64,000 bases of DNA from Parasponia andersonii (Eukaryota > Streptophyta > Magnoliopsida > Rosales > Cannabaceae). Position 1 is the first letter of the stretch, and every line of letters begins with the position of its first letter. The stretch is taken from assembly GCA_002914805.1 (NCBI GenBank), contig JXTB01000024.1, positions 643,525-707,524 of the forward strand. Direction: 5' to 3'. Position numbers and translations under genes: made by a program. Shown here one piece after another: positions 1 through 11,536 of this stretch. The notes under the pieces were generated by a model. It had not been told where the DNA came from. It saw only the letters and a list, made by a program, of their open reading frames with translations, and ran no database searches.

Positions 1-829
1 GAATACATACTCATCATTGCCAAATATATAAAGAGTTACAAAATATAATGGGAAAAAAATTAAAACTAAACTAAGTAAAAGAAAAAAAAAAGGAAAAAAA
101 AAGGAAGTTTAAGTGAAAGGGATGAAAAAAAGAGAACACAAAATTAGCCAACAAAAAGAAAAAAGAAGTGAAAAAACAAAAGCTAGAAAAAACGACTCAC
201 TAAAAGGGCATACAAAAAAAAAAGATGTGAAATACAGAAGTATTAAAAGAACTATAACAACATTTTATAACATTCAAACCAGAAATAGGGAGACAAATAT
301 TTATACGTAATTAGTGCAAGTCAAACAATACAGATTAATTAAAAGCAGAATAAAATATAAGTAAACGAAAATATAAAAAATTTAATGAAATATTCTAACA
401 TCACACAATATCCAAGAGAGCAATAATGAAATAAATGTATCAATAGTATATTAATAACACAGAAAATAGACATTAATTAACTACAGAACAAAATGCAGAC
501 ATAACTAAAAGAAAAAAAAAACAAATATAAAAGCAGATGAATACGATATAATAAATAAATATATATATATTTATATATAAAATACCTGCTTCCAAAAAGA
601 GCCATCGTAACCAACTTTTAGGAAAATACAGATTATCCACAGATCATAGAAGAGGGTAGATAAAACAATAGTGAAATCAGTAAAGCAAGATCACAACAAT
701 TTTAGTCAGCTATGAAGAAAGAAGAAGGTCAAGGGAAGTAGGATATGAAAAATACTAAAACATGTATATAACCAAATAAAAGTAAAGTATGTATAAAAGG
801 CAATAAATTCAAACTAAATAGGTAGCAGC
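1..829. other. AT-rich intergenic DNA
   Basis: No gene is recognisable. The plus strand is rich in A and G, with many A-runs and short AT microsatellites (for example near 560-580). The single short open frame here (113-310) is a lysine-rich by-product of the A-runs. Confidence 0.7.
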
Positions 830-3003
830 TGTGAAATCCCTTAAAAAATTGTAAGGACAGATTGGTCTTTTGACCCGATATATATAAAAGAAAATTAAGT
901 TAAATTATTAGATGAATTTGGATGGATTTGAGTCTAGGTTCATTTGGACGAAAATGTAAGAAAAGTTTGAAAATTACGGTCAAAATGTAATTATTCAAAG
1001 GTCTTTTTGAGAAGATTTTCAGAAAACTGGGTCCAAGTGCAAATAAGCAAAACAGTGCTCAATTAACCAGAAACTAACACATGGTGCTACAGTTACGAAA
1101 ATTGCCCATAAATACCTGTATTTTCTCTTTCTTTTTCGATTTAGTCCCCAGAGCAAAAACCCAAAACCCGAAATCCGGCAAAACTCTGTTAAGCTAACTC
1201 TGGCCTCCATTGCCCCGCGCCACTGACCAGTGTCGATGTCCCCCTGCCGAACGAAGCTTCAGCTGCCAGAATCAGCCTCCCAGAGCTGCCGATCGCTGGA
1301 AAAACGCAAAAAATACCGCGGTTTATTTTGCTCGCCGGAGCCGATTCTGGCCACAGTTCACCGCGAAACTGGTCGCTGTGGACTCGTCTCCTGATAAGCA
1401 ATCTGGTGGTAGGTACCTCATGTCTCAATTTTGCTCTGTTTGATTTTAATTTCGTTGGACAGTTTTATGTGTAAATAGTTTTGAAATTGATTTTTCGATC
1501 GGACCGTTAAATTTTAAAACTAATATTATTTTTGGAATCTCTATTGAAAATGGTGAAAATGAGATATATATTAACTATGTTCTGAAACGGGTTTGAAAAA
1601 TGAAATCGGACGGCTCAGATTTGTCTCGATTTGTGTGAAGTAGGACCGTATCTAAATTTGACAAATTATATGACTAACCTAGGGTTTTTGGGTGATCTGA
1701 ATTCAGTGATGAAGTCCGTTTCATGATTTAAAGCTCCGTTTGAGAATCAAGTTTTCAAACCAAAAAACCAAAGTTTCGAAAACGACATCCTCTCTTCCAA
1801 ACGACGCCAAATTTTTTCCATAATCTTGTAACGCTAGTTGGACGCTTGATTGAGATAGAGATTCGATTACTTGATCTCCAAATTGGTTTAATTTTGATTT
1901 TCACATATTTTTGATAAATATGGAATTTTATGAAATAGTTTATAAAAATTGTGTTTATATTTGTTTTGACCTGATTTGATATATAAACTGCTTAGGAGGC
2001 ATGTCATACTGGTTAGCGTGTCATATATATACTATTTGAAACTGTTTTCTGCAGGAAATTGGATTTTTGGGTTTGATCAAAAAATGGCTGTTATAATACC
2101 GAAATTCTTAGAAAATCCAATACGATTTGAGAACTAAATATTACTTGATTAAAGAACACTGCATGGATTATGTTGAGATTTTGTGGAAATAGTATACATC
2201 CTTATTCTGTCATTCATATAACATTTGCATACATTCACATATTTATGATGCCCTACATTGGGTGATCGAATTTACGACGCCTCTTTTGGTGGCTCGAACT
2301 TATGAGTGATCCACTAGGACATCATGATTGTATATATGGTTATATGTTAGCTTGAACATATATGTACTGGTTTTTATGGATGTTTTACAATAGTTTGGAA
2401 TATTTGAACTATTGGACTATGATTTCCACTTGGGTTTTATGAACTGTTTGAATGGAATACTAACCATGCAGGACCTTCAACATGAGTATATTTCTTATAT
2501 ATATAAGAACTTGTAATCGATTCTCTACTGGACATTAGCTCACTCCATTTCTTCTTCTCAGGTGGCACTCAGTGTGATTTAGACTAAAAGAACTAGATCG
2601 AGGTATTTGCGGAATAACTAGTTTATTTATATGTTAGTAAATTCCTACGAGACTTGTGAAATATTTAAATTTGGGTTGGAATTTGGATTTCATTAAACTT
2701 TATAAATTAGAATATGAGATCTTGACATAGTTTGTATTACTTATGTCTGTATTTGAGTGTGAGATGATTTGTGATATAAGACTATTAAATAATTGTTTTA
2801 ATTACGGTCTATGTTCAATGAGTGACGCATAACTGTGAGATTTTATTTTTAATTAAATATTTTGTTGAAGTCAATTTTGAAAGGTTAGAGATCCCGGGGT
2901 AAAATTTTGAATTAATTGAGTCATTTTTTTTAAATATTTTTTTTTGTAATTCTAATTTATGAAATATCCATTCTGCCACTGACCCCGATCTTGGATCATG
3001 ACA
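830..3003 (+). repeat. Probable solo LTR of a long-LTR Ty3-like family, degraded
   Basis: The block starts TGTGAAATC and ends ATGACA, so it has the TG...CA ends of an LTR. It has the same layout as the better-bordered solo LTR at 61306-63882: both contain a matching stretch (here about 1660-1780, there about 62510-62625) and both end in a -TGACA terminus. A GC-richer patch at about 1140-1430 may be transcribed leader sequence. The flanking five bases are GCAGC on the left and ACAGT on the right, a target duplication only if two positions have mutated. No second LTR and no gag or pol were seen nearby, which suggests recombination to a solo LTR. The family is inferred, and the left border is less certain than the right. 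Confidence 0.55.
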
Positions 3004-5493
3004 ACAGTACCGCAAACAACCATGTAATTAAAAAAAATATTTAAAGGGAAGAAGTCAGAAACTTAGTAAGCAAGAATAGCTAAGGTAAACAAGTAGTAAA
3101 AAGAGAGTATTATCCGACTACATCAAATAAACTTCAAAAGTATATTTAAGAAATGAAATGCCCTCATTTTCCTACTCTATTTTAAATTTTTTCCTATTTT
3201 TTTTCCTCATTTTTTTTTCTTAATTTAAATAACACGGAAAAAATAAAATAATATTAATTAAATTTTATAAACAGCACTAAAATCATAAATGCCAAAAGAC
3301 AAAGCATTAATAACAAAAACAGAGGTCATCATTAACATTAAAAAAAAAAATCTAAACCATGTAATATATATCAAGAAGAGCAAAAAAACTTGAGAATCCT
3401 CTAGAAAACACTGTAGAAACTCAAAGATACAAAACCGACATATCCACATATTACTATATACAGATACACATACATATATATATATATATTAATCATGATT
3501 ATGGCAAAAACTAAAATGGTAAGAATATCACGACCTTTTGAAAAAAAAAGCACAGTCAAGATAATATAAAAATGGAACCTAATCTCTAAAAAGGTCCAAA
3601 AAAACGTGATTAAAAGCCCATATTTGTAGATAAAAGCCCCAAAAACACATGGATGATAGCCTAAAATAAACCAAAGTGCAAAACAAGTAGATCAGCCCTA
3701 AAAAAAATCATTAAAAATTTCTGAAACAATACAAATCAAGAACAACAGCAAGTATTAAATATACCAACAAAGCCAAAACTTCAATACACAACAATGGATA
3801 ATAAAGAAACAATAATAGGAAAAAAATCAGAGAAAAATAAAGTTTTAAGGAGTGAAATTAACATAAAAGAGAGAAAGTCTTCACGTGGCTTAAATCCGTG
3901 AAATGAAATCCAGATCCACCAAAAAAAGATCAAAAAACAAAGAATATAAATTTTAAAAAAAAAAACAAAATTCACAACACACATGGAAAGAAGAAAATAA
4001 AACTAAAAGAAAAAAAACAAATAAAAACTTAAAATAACAAAAAAAAAATAGAAACCATAACCTAAATCGAATAAACCGAGAAAAGCAAAGGAAAAAGAAA
4101 AGAACGATGGAAAGAGAAAGAGAAAAATAAAAATAAAAATAACACATGAATGAGAGGGATTCGTGTAAACCACCACATTGTCATTAGTGTACCTAACCTC
4201 CAAAGAATACCAAAACACCCCCCACCTAAAATCCACTCCGCTTCTCAGCCCGAGAGTAAAACCGTATAAACACAATATTAAAGCCAGAGAAATAAATAAA
4301 TAAATAAATAAGTAGGGAAATTAAAAAAAGCCTTTATACTGTTCATCTACAGTTTTTTTTTTTTTTTTTTTTCATCTTTATAATAATGGGAAAAGCTTAT
4401 GATGGCTATGGGATTACGGCCATCTAGCCAATAGAGGTCCTGCGAGTAAACATATCAATGGGAAAAGCTTATGAGTTTCGATTGATATTTGCAAAGTTTT
4501 GATTTGTTAATGGTTGCGTCACGTCACATACTAGATTATTTCATATTAATTTGAAGGCTAGGAGGTCATTGACATTTTGCTCTTTGCTTGAGATTAATGA
4601 TCTGAGTACAATAATACAATGATTAATTTTGGTGGCCGTGGTATGGTTACCAGATTTGAAACGGAAACTAATAAAGGACAATTTTCAGATTCTTTGACAA
4701 ATAATGGGTCTCATAAAATTATAAACTATTGAAAACTCTTAACTTTTATTCTATTTCTGTTAATTTATTATCAATAATCTAAACGAATTTATGTTTTGTT
4801 TTTACTTAGGATGAGTGATTCCAATTTTAATTTTCCATAATGGAAGGAAGTGTAGTTATTACAAATTATGTTACAACCACAAAATTTGATATTGTTAAAA
4901 AGGAAATCATCATAAATTGACGCTGTCTTTGTGTATTTTTTCACGAAAAACTCTTTATTTTTAGAAATATCAAATTAAATTTTCATAGTTTATTTCATGG
5001 CATTTTATAGGAGTCTCCATTGATTCAAATAAAATAAATTCGAAATCACAATAAAATAAGAAATAATTATTGTTTCTTAATTCGATTTTGAGAATCTATG
5101 TTTACTTCAATCAAGGCAAGTTTGGGTCTCAATGTTCTTCAAGGGGAATTATGTCATTTCCTTTCTATTTGTCTTTACAGACATATTTGATAAGAGTTTT
5201 AAAAAAAAAATACAGAAAAATTTGACAAAAAAATAAAATCTGAAGATTTAAATTGATATTTCCAACCACATTAGTTTTTTGTCAATTTTTTTTTCCTAAC
5301 ACATGATGACAATTTTCATTTTTAAAATTAATTTTCTTTTTTTTAAGGGATTAAAATTAAATTTCTAGACACCCAATTCAGTTTTCGGGAAAAAAAAATT
5401 AGGGGAAAATACGCCATTATGACCAATTTACCTCAAATTGGACTTTTTGTTGTACATATTTTTGCTATAATGACAAAAGTGTTATATATTTAT
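3004..5493. other. AT-rich intergenic DNA
   Basis: No gene or RNA is recognisable. It holds long A-runs on the plus strand (3180-4140), a T-run at about 4353-4372, a TAAA microsatellite near 4293-4312 and a 15-base direct repeat (GGGAAAAGCTTATGA, 4388 and 4450). The open frames on the minus strand at 3781-4275 are Phe/Leu-rich low-complexity products of the A-runs. Confidence 0.65.
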
Positions 5494-5498
5494 ATATA

Positions 5499-6505
5499 TG
5501 TTGGAGCGGTTTCTCACCAGTTTTCCACGTGTCTCTGAATCGCTGATGCTGTATTTTCCAACTGTCCACGTGTCCTCGCTATCCCAAAATACTCTGAACT
5601 CCAAGCAGGGTCGGAGAGGTGGGGGTGACTACCTGCAAAGACTCTCCGATGCTTAAGTCAGTGGTTTGTCTTTGATACAGAGTAGCAAGGAATTAGTTCA
5701 GTATGAGTATCTGTTTGTTTCTTGCTCATAAACTCTTTTATATACTTCTTTCTATAAGCGTACATGCCCCTCTCGGGAACGCATGACTCATATATATATA
5801 GTACTGAGATTGTGAACCATGCGGGTCTCAATCTCCGGATTGAGTACCTTTCTCCTCAAAGTCTTTTTCAGAGGTCACGGACTGAGATTTCTGTGATCTC
5901 CTCTGTATCGCCATAGCTTGATTTCCGCCGCCTCCTAGGCTTGAATCTGTCAGGGGTGAGATTTGGGTAAATCGCCGTTCTGTCAGGACGGCTTGCCCCT
6001 TGTGCACGCCTACCCAGGATCGCATTAAATGCTCTATCTGGGTCTGGAGTCGTGAGTTGCTTTCCATTGTATTCAAGTGGAAGACCCTTGGAGCTTCCGA
6101 CCCCTCAGCTATCGAGGTAAGGCCATTGTATTCAGGTGGAAGACCCTTGGGGCTTCCGACCTCCCAGCTATCGAGGTAAGGGCCATTGTATTCAGGTGAA
6201 AGACCATTGGGGCTTCCGACCTCCCAGCTATCGAGGTAAGGGCCATTGTATTCAGGTGGAAGACCCTTGGGGCTTCCAACCTCCCAACTGTTGAGGTAAG
6301 AGTCGGACTGGGCCGAGACTGTCCAGGGTCTGTGATGGGCTCGACCTTAACTTCGGACGGCCCAATGGCCGATTGTGAAATCATGTGTGACCCGCGTAGC
6401 CTTTAACTAATCACTCTCGACACCTGTCGGACGGTGGACCCCTTTTGTGACCTGTTCACTCGCTCGGCTGTCCACGTGGCGTATGACTTGGGAACAGGTC
6501 CCACA
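5499..6505 (-). repeat. Left LTR (3' LTR) of the gypsy element
   Basis: It begins TGTTGGAGCGG and ends GGTCCCACA, matching the copy at 16907-17795. At 1007 bp it is about 118 bp longer than its partner, because an internal ~60-bp tandem repeat is present four times here and twice in the partner. ATATA precedes it. Confidence 0.95.
6064..6302. repeat. 60-bp tandem repeat inside the left LTR, four units
   Basis: Units start at 6064, 6123, 6183 and 6243, each beginning CCATTGTATTCA and ending in a GAGGTAAG motif. The units differ at only a few positions. The matching stretch of the right LTR (17473-17592) has two units. Confidence 0.93.
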
Positions 6506-6521
6506 ACTGCCCCCATTTCCC
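6506..6521 (-). other. Polypurine tract of the gypsy element
   Basis: The minus strand reads GGGAAATGGGGGCAGT immediately before the 3' LTR. This is the expected place and composition for the primer of plus-strand DNA synthesis. Confidence 0.85.
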
Positions 6522-6717
6522 TACTTGACAGATTTGTTTTCGTCAAGTGGGGAAATCGTTTATCCGTTCCTCTAATCTGGGGGATGTACGTGGCTCCTCC
6601 TACAGACGCGAAGGCACGCCATCCCATATCAAGAAATCTGTTTGAATTTCGAAGTTCCGACTGTTCGGTCTTCTTTACTCACCCCCCTTTTCTAGGAAAA
6701 CTCTTCGGCTCCCTCTC

Positions 6718-6725
6718 TATAAAAG
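6718..6725 (+). promoter_or_regulatory. TATA box of the antisense accessory gene
   Basis: TATAAAAG lies 129 bases upstream of the ATG at 6847 and just inside the element from the left LTR. It points opposite to gag-pol. The ATG sits in AACAATGGC, which fits the plant start-context consensus. The assignment is by sequence only. Confidence 0.6.
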
Positions 6726-6846
6726 CTGCAATTATGCTCATTTGCCACTTTACTAAAATCTTCAATCATTCTAGCCTTATAAAATCCTAGGGTTTCCGCT
6801 TCCTTCCCCTCTAGAGACTTTTACTCTTTCAGTCGTATTCAGAACA

Positions 6847-9800
6847 ATGGCTTCAAGTCAAAACCAGGAATTGTGCCCCGTCGTGGATTCAGAGCTGGAT
6901 TCACTGAGGAGGTAGCTCTGCCTCCCCGGAGGAGTGACGTTACAACGGGTTGAGGGCCCTGCGGACTGGTATCTTCGTCCTGTACCCCCGAGGGTTCCAT
7001 CATCCTGGGCAGAAAGCATCTGGACTGGCTGTGATTCCCTCTTCCTCTCCTGATCCACCAATTCTTTGCTCTGACGGGAATCCATCAGATGCAGCTGAAT
7101 GCAAATGGGGTCATGATTCTGATGGGGCTTTCCGCCCTGTCAGTTATCTATAACATGCATATCGACCTGGAGGTGGTCTTTTATGCTTATAAGCTTACCC
7201 TCATCCCTAAGAAAGGCTCCTACCCCACCTTCTATCTCCAACCGCTGCCAGGACGTCACATCTTTTGGGGGTTACCATGGTCGGACAAACAATGGGACTC
7301 TCACGCCAGGCTATATACCGTTGGAAGGGCGTGGTGCTCCCCTTAGGTGAATGGAGAGCATTTCCAAGTTCCCTCAACCTTCCTGCAGAGTAAGTGTTAG
7401 GTCGTGATTTTTGGGTCTACGACTTCTCCCTATATTATTGCTCATGTTATTTTGTCTTGTGCAGCCTCGGCAGAAGAGAATAGGTTTGAGCCGCATTTGT
7501 CAGCAGGACGGCTCAAAGGCCTGGAGGGGATCATCATCTTTGGATCTCCCAAGGAGTGCAGGCACATCTAGGCCGTCCTCAACCCCCTAACGATGAACAT
7601 GATGCCCATGATAGTTTCATACCTCCCATTCCCTTTGGATACCTGAGTCATTACCAAACATATGCGGAGCTGACTCGACGCCTCTGCCTTGAACCGATTT
7701 TGCCGGGACGAACATGACCGGATTGCCATGGTGAGTCGGCAGGTTACGACTTCAAGCTAGTTGGCGGGCTCCAACTATTTGGTGGCGCCGTCCAACTACG
7801 AGCTCGAGGAGGCCGTGAGGCTTGTGGCTGAGGAGTGCGTCAGGCTCCGCAAGGAGGAAACCTCCGCCCCCAAGAGGGCTAGGGGTAAGTTCATTTTTGC
7901 ATCCTTGAGCCTTGTGGGTCGGATTGTGGCCGTGAGCTAAACATGTTATTTGTTCTTCGCAAGTTCTGAGATAGGCCCATCGGCTGACCCCTCACCCGTC
8001 AAGGGGGGAGCCGCGGCACATAAGGCTCACGCCAAGGCACCCGCTGGCCAGCGCCTCGTAGTGCTTTCAGGAGGAGAAATTCCAGCTGTCCTCCACTCTA
8101 ACGCAGGCAGACCTCCATCCGGGGGACCGTCTACCACACGGATCATGCATGGGGAAGAGATGACGCCGAGTCCGGCTAGGGGGTCTGCTGCAGCAATCTC
8201 GTCTACCCCTAACTCCGGTTCGAAATCGAGCACTGTTAGACTCGGTGGAGAGATTGCCGAGCTTAGTGGGGGGGCTCCGAGATTGAAATCTAGAATATCC
8301 TCCCCTCCCCCGGTCCCCACAAAGCGGCAACACGAGGTCAGCTCATCCAACGAAGAAGAGGGCCGGGTAGAGAATAGGGGCAGGGTTGCCCCCTAGTCTG
8401 ATAGTGACGACGGGGGGGCGACGCTGACCCTTCTAAGGAGAAAAAAGTCGGTGCGCAGCAGCCTGCCCAGAGGAGATGCACCACCTCCCTCCGTGGCCGA
8501 TGGTGCTCCTGATGGCGCCGGACTTCCCTCTGTCCCTGTCGCCATTGCCTCAGAGGCATGCCCGGCGGGCGGAGAGGGTGCCCTTACGGCCAGCGGGGCA
8601 GGGCCGTCTTCCCCAGGTGCGGGCGACGCCCAAAGGGAGGGTCCAGCCGCAGAGTCGGAGCTGGAGGCACTCTCTTTGGAGAACGTCGAGCTTGTCAGCA
8701 ACTGCACCTTTGTGCAGGTTTGGTCCACTCGGTTACTTCTATGTTTTTCAACATCTTTGCTAAACGCTGACCCCCCCTTTTTTGTTTAACTTGCAGCTGG
8801 CTGCCATCCAGTCTTTCTACTCCTCTCGTGTCAGGGATTTGACCGAGGAGCTGAGTTCCCGCTCTGCACTGGCCGAGCACAACGAGGCCACCCTCGCCGA
8901 ATTGAGGTCTGACTTCGATATATATCAGAGCCTCGAGGAGGCGAGGGTCAGCAGCACAGTGGGTCACGCTCTGAGCGTCAAGAGGACCAGACGTGAGGAG
9001 CTGGCTGCGAGACTGGCTCACGTGAAGGCTAACAAACTTGCCCAATCCGAAGCCACCAGACTGGCCCAGGGCGAGCTGAGGGACAAGGAGCGAGAGTTAC
9101 AGAGCGCGGGGGCAGAGATGGGACTGGCCTTCATCGCTTGTGACAGGGCTTTTGAAGACGCCAAGGAAGCGAGAAAAGCTGAGGTGACAGCCAAGCTAGA
9201 GGCCCATTCTCTGCAACGCAGACTTGAACGGTCCCACGAGGTAAACCGATATCTCTTCTTAGATCACAAAAATCTGATGGGTGCTCAGGTGGAGATGTCT
9301 CGTAAACACAACGAGGACCTCGCTGGTATTAACACTTTATTGGTTGACTTATCGTAGCGGTAGGCGGAGCTCAGGTTGGCAGCGCTGAAGGATAGGCTGG
9401 CAGACGCGGAGAAATTAAAAATGAGGTACCAGAGGCAGGTGGACGTCCTTTCTGCGGAAAGTTACAGGTCTGGCTGGGAGAATAGAGAGTTCGAAGGCCA
9501 CGCTGAGGTGGTGATTCCAGACCAATCTGACGATCAGAAAGGCGTCGAGAGGGACCACTACTCCATCAAGCACTATATGCAGCAGCTCGGGGATGAGATC
9601 AGTATCACGTATCTGGCTGACGTGCTGAAGATGCTTGCCGTGGAAAAGGACGGGCCCTCTACATCTGCTTCTGGTGACATAGAGTTTATCCCCGCCTCTG
9701 GTCAATCAGATCGAACTTCGGAAGCCCCTGACACTCAGCCTAGTCTTGGGGTCTCAACCGGTGAGGGGTCTGGCGCGGTCATTGTATCTAGCAACGAATC

Positions 9801-9935
9801 CGACCCTGCCACACCACCCTCCACCAGGGCCAGTCCAAGCGCCGGGATTAGCCGCACTCCCATGGACGGAGGTAACTAGGGTCTCTAACTTTGTACATTT
9901 GTAAAGCTGACCTTCGTTATAATCCTTCGAATAAA
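6847..9935 (+). pseudogene. Antisense accessory gene region of the gypsy element
   Basis: Plus-strand coding pieces lie opposite to gag-pol. The piece at 7089-7346 resembles the plant 'putative gypsy-type transposon' domain (Transposase_28-like), with residues such as QLNANG, a FYL segment and GLPWSDKQWD. Later pieces are a Ser/Pro/Gly-rich stretch (7950-8396), a long charged coiled coil rich in Glu, Ala, Arg and Leu (8782-9357), and an acidic, Ser/Thr-rich tail (9376-9879). Intron-like signals lie between pieces, for example donors near 7390, 7885 and 8718 and acceptors near 7464, 7963 and 8796. AATAAA at 9930-9935 follows the last piece by about 50 bases. Antisense genes of this kind are known in Tat-lineage elements and their role is unknown. 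It is a fossil with several apparent breaks and is not reconstructed here. Confidence 0.65.
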
Positions 9936-11536
9936 TAATAAGAACCGCGTAATTCTCTTTAGTCTGTTTTCTTTTTCTTTATTGACTACGTCCGACCGTC
10001 TGTATAAATAATTATATGGACTCGATTTCGGATTATTAGTGAGTCTTCCTCGGGTCATGACTGCCAAGATTAGTTCTGGAGATAGAGGTGCAAGTTTTGA
10101 CTCATCCGGTTTCATGGAGGCATAACTCTTATTATAACTTGTTTTGGCAGAGTTCGGCCTGCGCGTGTGGCTGGATTTTTCCGACCCCAAATGGGACCGT
10201 GCTCGGAACCAGCTCCAAGGATTGGTCGACCATTGTTTAGACCCGTCATTGCAAAGGAGAAAGCCTGGGCTTGGCTCTTACTGGGAACAAACAGGACACT
10301 ATCACTCCGACGTCTCCTTAAGAGTCCATTCTAGACATGTATCCCGTAAGTAGGGTTCATGAGTGCACACCACTATTAACCGCGCGCTTTGTATTTTTAG
10401 GACATAATAAACAAGCTTTAATCTTGATTTTTGTCTTCACGTTTGGTTTGATTCTGGACTATTTCCAATGGGTAGACTCCAAATCCGTTCACACCCTGAT
10501 CATGCAAAAATAAATCATCCCCCGGGTAGAGTCTGTTTCTCTTTAGCTCTTCGTGTAGCCAAAACATTCCTTAGGGAGGGTCCACTTCCAACGGGTGGAT
10601 CCCGACCCTGTTTTTCTTTAGCTCTTCATATAGCTAAAAATGTTCCTTAGGGGGTTCGCTGGCAAGCTTTTGGGTTGCGCACCCCCTTTCTCCTTGTATG
10701 TTTTCTCGGGTCATCGGCAAGTGTTTTATTGCACGATTCGATTCCTAGAGTACGATCATTTTCGAGGTCTGCTAGCAAGTTTTTGTTTCGCAACTATTTC
10801 CTCTTCGTACATTTTCTCGGGTCGTCGACGAGCGACGTGACTCCCATAGTACGATCATTGATTACGCGAATAGTGTGTATGGTCCGCAACCGTGGAAGAC
10901 CCTTTTCCGTGGCAACTTGGTAGTATTTTTAGCCTGCGCAAACAAAACATTGGGTCTGCCGCTGTGGGTAGACCCTCTTCCTTAGTACAGCGGCAGACCC
11001 TCTTCCTTAGTAGCTTGATGTGATCTTTTGCCTGCGCAACTGAAACGTCGGGTCTGCCACTGTGGGCAGACCCTTTTCCATTTGGCGGAAGACCTAACCT
11101 GTTTCAGAATTAAGTTTTATAATAATATAAACGTTCATATGGGTCTCACGCATGAATAGTGTGTGGGGTCTACCACTGTGGGTAGACCCTTTTTCCATAG
11201 CAACCCCAAAGATAAATCTATGCGGAAAAAAGAGAACTTGACCTGTTTAAGATTTAGGCTTTTCAACAACATAGGCATTCACATGGTCTTACATCATATG
11301 TATGTGCCCTACACGTGATACTTTTTCAAGTGCTGAGCGTTCCACGTGTTCGACACATTTTTCCCCGTCTTGAGTTCTTTCAGGACATACGCACCATTGT
11401 CGAGTGCTTTGATCACCTCATAGGGTCCAATCCAATTAGAGTCCAGTTTCAAAGAATTCCCTGTTCTAGCTTTCAGGACCCAATCCCCGGCATTAAATCG
11501 TCGGGCACTAACCTTTTTCGCGTAGTAGGACCTAGC
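9936..11536. repeat. Repeat-rich spacer between antisense gene and integrase
   Basis: No conserved protein is recognised. The spacer holds imperfect tandem repeats: a ~77-bp unit twice (about 10530-10650), a ~110-bp unit twice (about 10650-10850) and an array of GGGTCTGCC-type hairpins (10881-11189). The frame at 10144-10353 is moderately long but matches nothing I know. In Tat-lineage elements the region before the 3' LTR is known to be variable and rich in tandem repeats. Confidence 0.75.
10881..11189. repeat. Array of hairpin-forming repeats
   Basis: Three inverted repeats each have 9-base arms and a 6-base loop: 10952-10975 (GGGTCTGCC / GGTAGACCC), 11050-11073 (GGGTCTGCC / GGCAGACCC) and 11166-11189 (GGGTCTACC / GGTAGACCC). 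The last two are perfect, and arm position 7 has changed on both sides (G:C to A:T); the first is the G:T intermediate. A degenerate copy lies at 10881-10908 and a half copy near 10991. Flanks alternate between a GAATAGTGTGT type and a GCCTGCGCAA type, so the units are longer than the hairpins. Confidence 0.85.

Noticed and set aside
3781-4275. Overlapping minus-strand frames rich in Phe and Leu
   Set aside because: They arise from A-rich low-complexity DNA on the plus strand and look like no membrane protein family.
8027-8728. Minus-strand frames opposite the antisense gene pieces
   Set aside because: They mirror the GC-rich plus-strand pieces and match no gag, pol or other known domain.
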